A stretch of 33,116 nt of DNA from the NCBI RefSeq assembly GCF_003259955.1, contig NZ_QLMK01000021.1:1-33116 (forward strand), read 5' to 3'. The translations under genes and the position numbers were made by a program. Source of the stretch: Falsochrobactrum ovis (lineage in GTDB: Bacteria; Pseudomonadota; Alphaproteobacteria; Rhizobiales; Rhizobiaceae). Shown in pieces: positions 32,148 through 33,116 of this stretch (position 1 is its first letter; each line of letters opens with the position of its first letter). The notes beneath the pieces were generated by a model that did no database searches, was not told the DNA's origin, and saw only the letters and a program-made list of their open reading frames with translations.

Positions 32148-32178
32148 AACCCCCGATAAACATTACTTATCGGGGGTT
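32148..32178. repeat. Perfect hairpin repeat (12-bp arms)
   Basis: AACCCCCGATAA and TTATCGGGGGTT are perfect 12-bp arms around a 7-base loop. There is no T-run on either side. A degenerate relative with the same order (CCCCCGATAAACGCTACTTAT) is at 4786-4806, so it may be a dispersed palindromic repeat rather than a simple terminator. Confidence 0.6.
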
Positions 32179-32266
32179 GAGGACTCATATGATTGAGGTC
32201 ATGGTAGCGAAAACAATGACTATATTTGGTTTCGTATCGCGAAAATATGTGTTTACTAACAATACG

Positions 32267-32422
32267 TTATTTATGTCCATGTGGCCTCCAGTTCAGGGCG
32301 TATCGGGTGGATCGAAGCTGACCGCTGCGCGTCAACGCACCCTTGTCGACCAGATCCTGCAAATCGCGGGTGGCGGTTGCGCGTGAGGTCTTTGTTATGG
32401 CCAGATAGTTGTCGGGGCGATG
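32267..32422 (-). pseudogene. Fic-family protein, C-terminal winged-helix fragment
   Basis: On the minus strand the frame reads HRPDNYLAITKTSRATATRD followed by LQDLVDKGALTRSGQLRSTRYALNW before TAA. This matches the C-terminal winged-helix region found after the Fic domain of many Fic/DOC proteins (SKATATRDLQxLVxxGxL). The catalytic Fic domain is missing; a stop precedes the fragment. Confidence 0.7.
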
Positions 32423-32466
32423 TCACGGTAACGGCTTGTGAGTAGCATTGTGATATACGCACCTGG

Positions 32467-32976
32467 ATGAACACCTCATCCATCAGCTACAAGCGCCATC
32501 GTTTCCCTCCCCAGGTCATCGCACACGCAGTGTGGCTCTACTTCCGATTTCCGCTGAGCCTGCGTCTTGTCGAAGAAATGCTGCTGGAGCGTGGCATTGT
32601 CGTCTCCTATGAAACGATCCGCCGCTGGGTAAAGAAGTTCGGCCCAGACTATGCACGTCGCCTTCATCGCAAGAAGCCCAGCCGGAATGACGTGTGGCAT
32701 CTCGACGAGGTGGTCATCACCATTGCCGGCAGGAAACACTGGTTGTGGCGCGCTGTTGATCAGGATGGCTATGTGCTTGACGAGATCGTCCAGGCCCGCC
32801 GCAATACCAAGGCGGCCAAGCGATTGCTGGCTCGACTTTTGAAGAAGCAGGGCGTCGCGCCGAAGCGGATGATTACCGACAAGCTGCGCTCCTATGGTGC
32901 GGCGCATCGCCAGATCATGCCAAATGTCGATCATCGATCACACAAGGGCCTTAGGCTCAGGACTCATTGCTCATAG
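32467..32976 (+). pseudogene. IS6-family transposase, truncated by the IS5-family element
   Basis: The first 162 codons encode an IS6/IS26-type transposase: YKRHRFPPQVIAHAVWLYFR, the helix-turn-helix IVVSYETIRRWVKKFG, first Asp in WHLDEVVITIAGRKHWLWRA and second Asp in MITDKLRSY. At HRSHKGL, just before the position of the third catalytic residue (family: NNRAENSH), the sequence passes into the end of the IS5-family element at 32952 and a foreign tail RLRTHCS follows. The protein cannot be active. No IS6-type terminal repeat was found upstream. Confidence 0.88.
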
Positions 32977-33116
32977 CCAGAAGATAACGGTTGCGGCGAG
33001 AGCGATGGCAGAGAAGAAGGCCATAGGGCACCTGTCGTAGCGCGTAGCGACACGTCGCCAGTCTTTTAGACGCCCGAACATGATCTCGATCCGGTTGCGC
33101 CGTTTGTAGCGGCGCT
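32952..33116 (-). mobile_element. IS5-family (IS427-like) element, terminal 165 bp, inverted copy
   Basis: This is the inverted counterpart of 1-165. The insertion lies inside the IS6-family transposase gene. The element continues beyond the right edge of the window. Confidence 0.85.
32971..33114 (-). CDS. IS5-family transposase, C-terminal fragment (runs off the window)
   Basis: On the minus strand the frame entering from the right edge encodes the same residues as 3-146: RNRIEIMFGRLKDWRRVATR, a short hydrophobic tail and IFWL before TGA. One base differs between the two copies, changing Thr to Ala in CPMTFF/CPMAFF. The catalytic Glu is in the IExxFGRLK motif. Confidence 0.85.
   Translation of the reverse strand, partial: RRYKRRNRIEIMFGRLKDWRRVATRYDRCPMAFFSAIALAATVIFWL

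Noticed and set aside
1-33116. The whole window as a simple composite transposon
   Set aside because: The flanking IS ends are at the window edges, the segment carries a replicon core, and the ends more likely reflect an assembly break at repeats.
1-33116. tRNA, rRNA and CRISPR loci
   Set aside because: I looked for cloverleaf ends, conserved rRNA segments and short regular repeats and saw none.

Overview
The window looks like part of a repABC-type secondary replicon (plasmid or chromid) from an alphaproteobacterium of the Brucella/Ochrobactrum/Pseudochrobactrum group. The main pointers are an Omp2-type porin very close to Brucella Omp2b, a complete repA-repB-repC cassette with a counter-transcribed RNA and parS-like palindromes, and RirA-like and other Rhizobiales-type sequences. 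Both ends stop inside the terminal 165 bp of the same IS5-family element, in opposite orientations, so this is probably a contig bounded by repeated IS copies.

Layout. 1-2410: an IS end, two overlapping small membrane-protein genes, a lipoprotein gene broken by a stop codon, and a tyrosine recombinase that has lost most catalytic residues. 2674-5437: the porin with a strong terminator, a PEBP-like gene with a damaged 5' end, a gene-poor stretch and a small membrane protein. 5434-9905 (minus strand): a DUF1007/NicO Ni/Co transport pair, a 97-bp MITE derived from an IS3-family element, an IS66 relic, and a BtuB-like receptor behind a clear cobalamin riboswitch. 10282-10960: a scar of joined fragments (altered rirA, the end of a FecCD permease, the end of a second repC). 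11462-18199: two divergent operons, one encoding an SH3-domain protein, a VWA protein with near-identical Ig-like repeats and a polytopic membrane protein, the other a SUOX-like periplasmic protein, a histidine kinase and a LuxR-type regulator.

18547-21171 is a nest of insertion sequences: an IS3-family fragment is cut by a second IS3-family element, which in turn carries an IS110-family element between its orfA and orfB. 21575-26571 holds repC, the ctRNA, repB, repA, two parS-like sites and an intact tyrosine recombinase. 26743-27717 is a set of foreign, GC-rich truncated genes (EamA transporter, csaA, a transposase tail). 27835-29835 is a BetT-type choline transporter. 30040-33116 holds a complete IS3-family element, a ParDE toxin-antitoxin pair, fragments of an antitoxin and of a Fic protein, and an IS6-family transposase cut by the right-hand IS5-family element.

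The most striking observation is in the IS110-family element. Its roughly 200-nt leader folds into a bridge-RNA-like structure, and all four guide segments can be read by eye. The target loop matches both sides of the actual insertion site in the IS3-family host element, the donor loop matches the two ends of the IS110 element itself, and a CT core is shared. This gives a bridge RNA with its natural target in one sequence, aimed at the orfA/orfB junction of another transposon.
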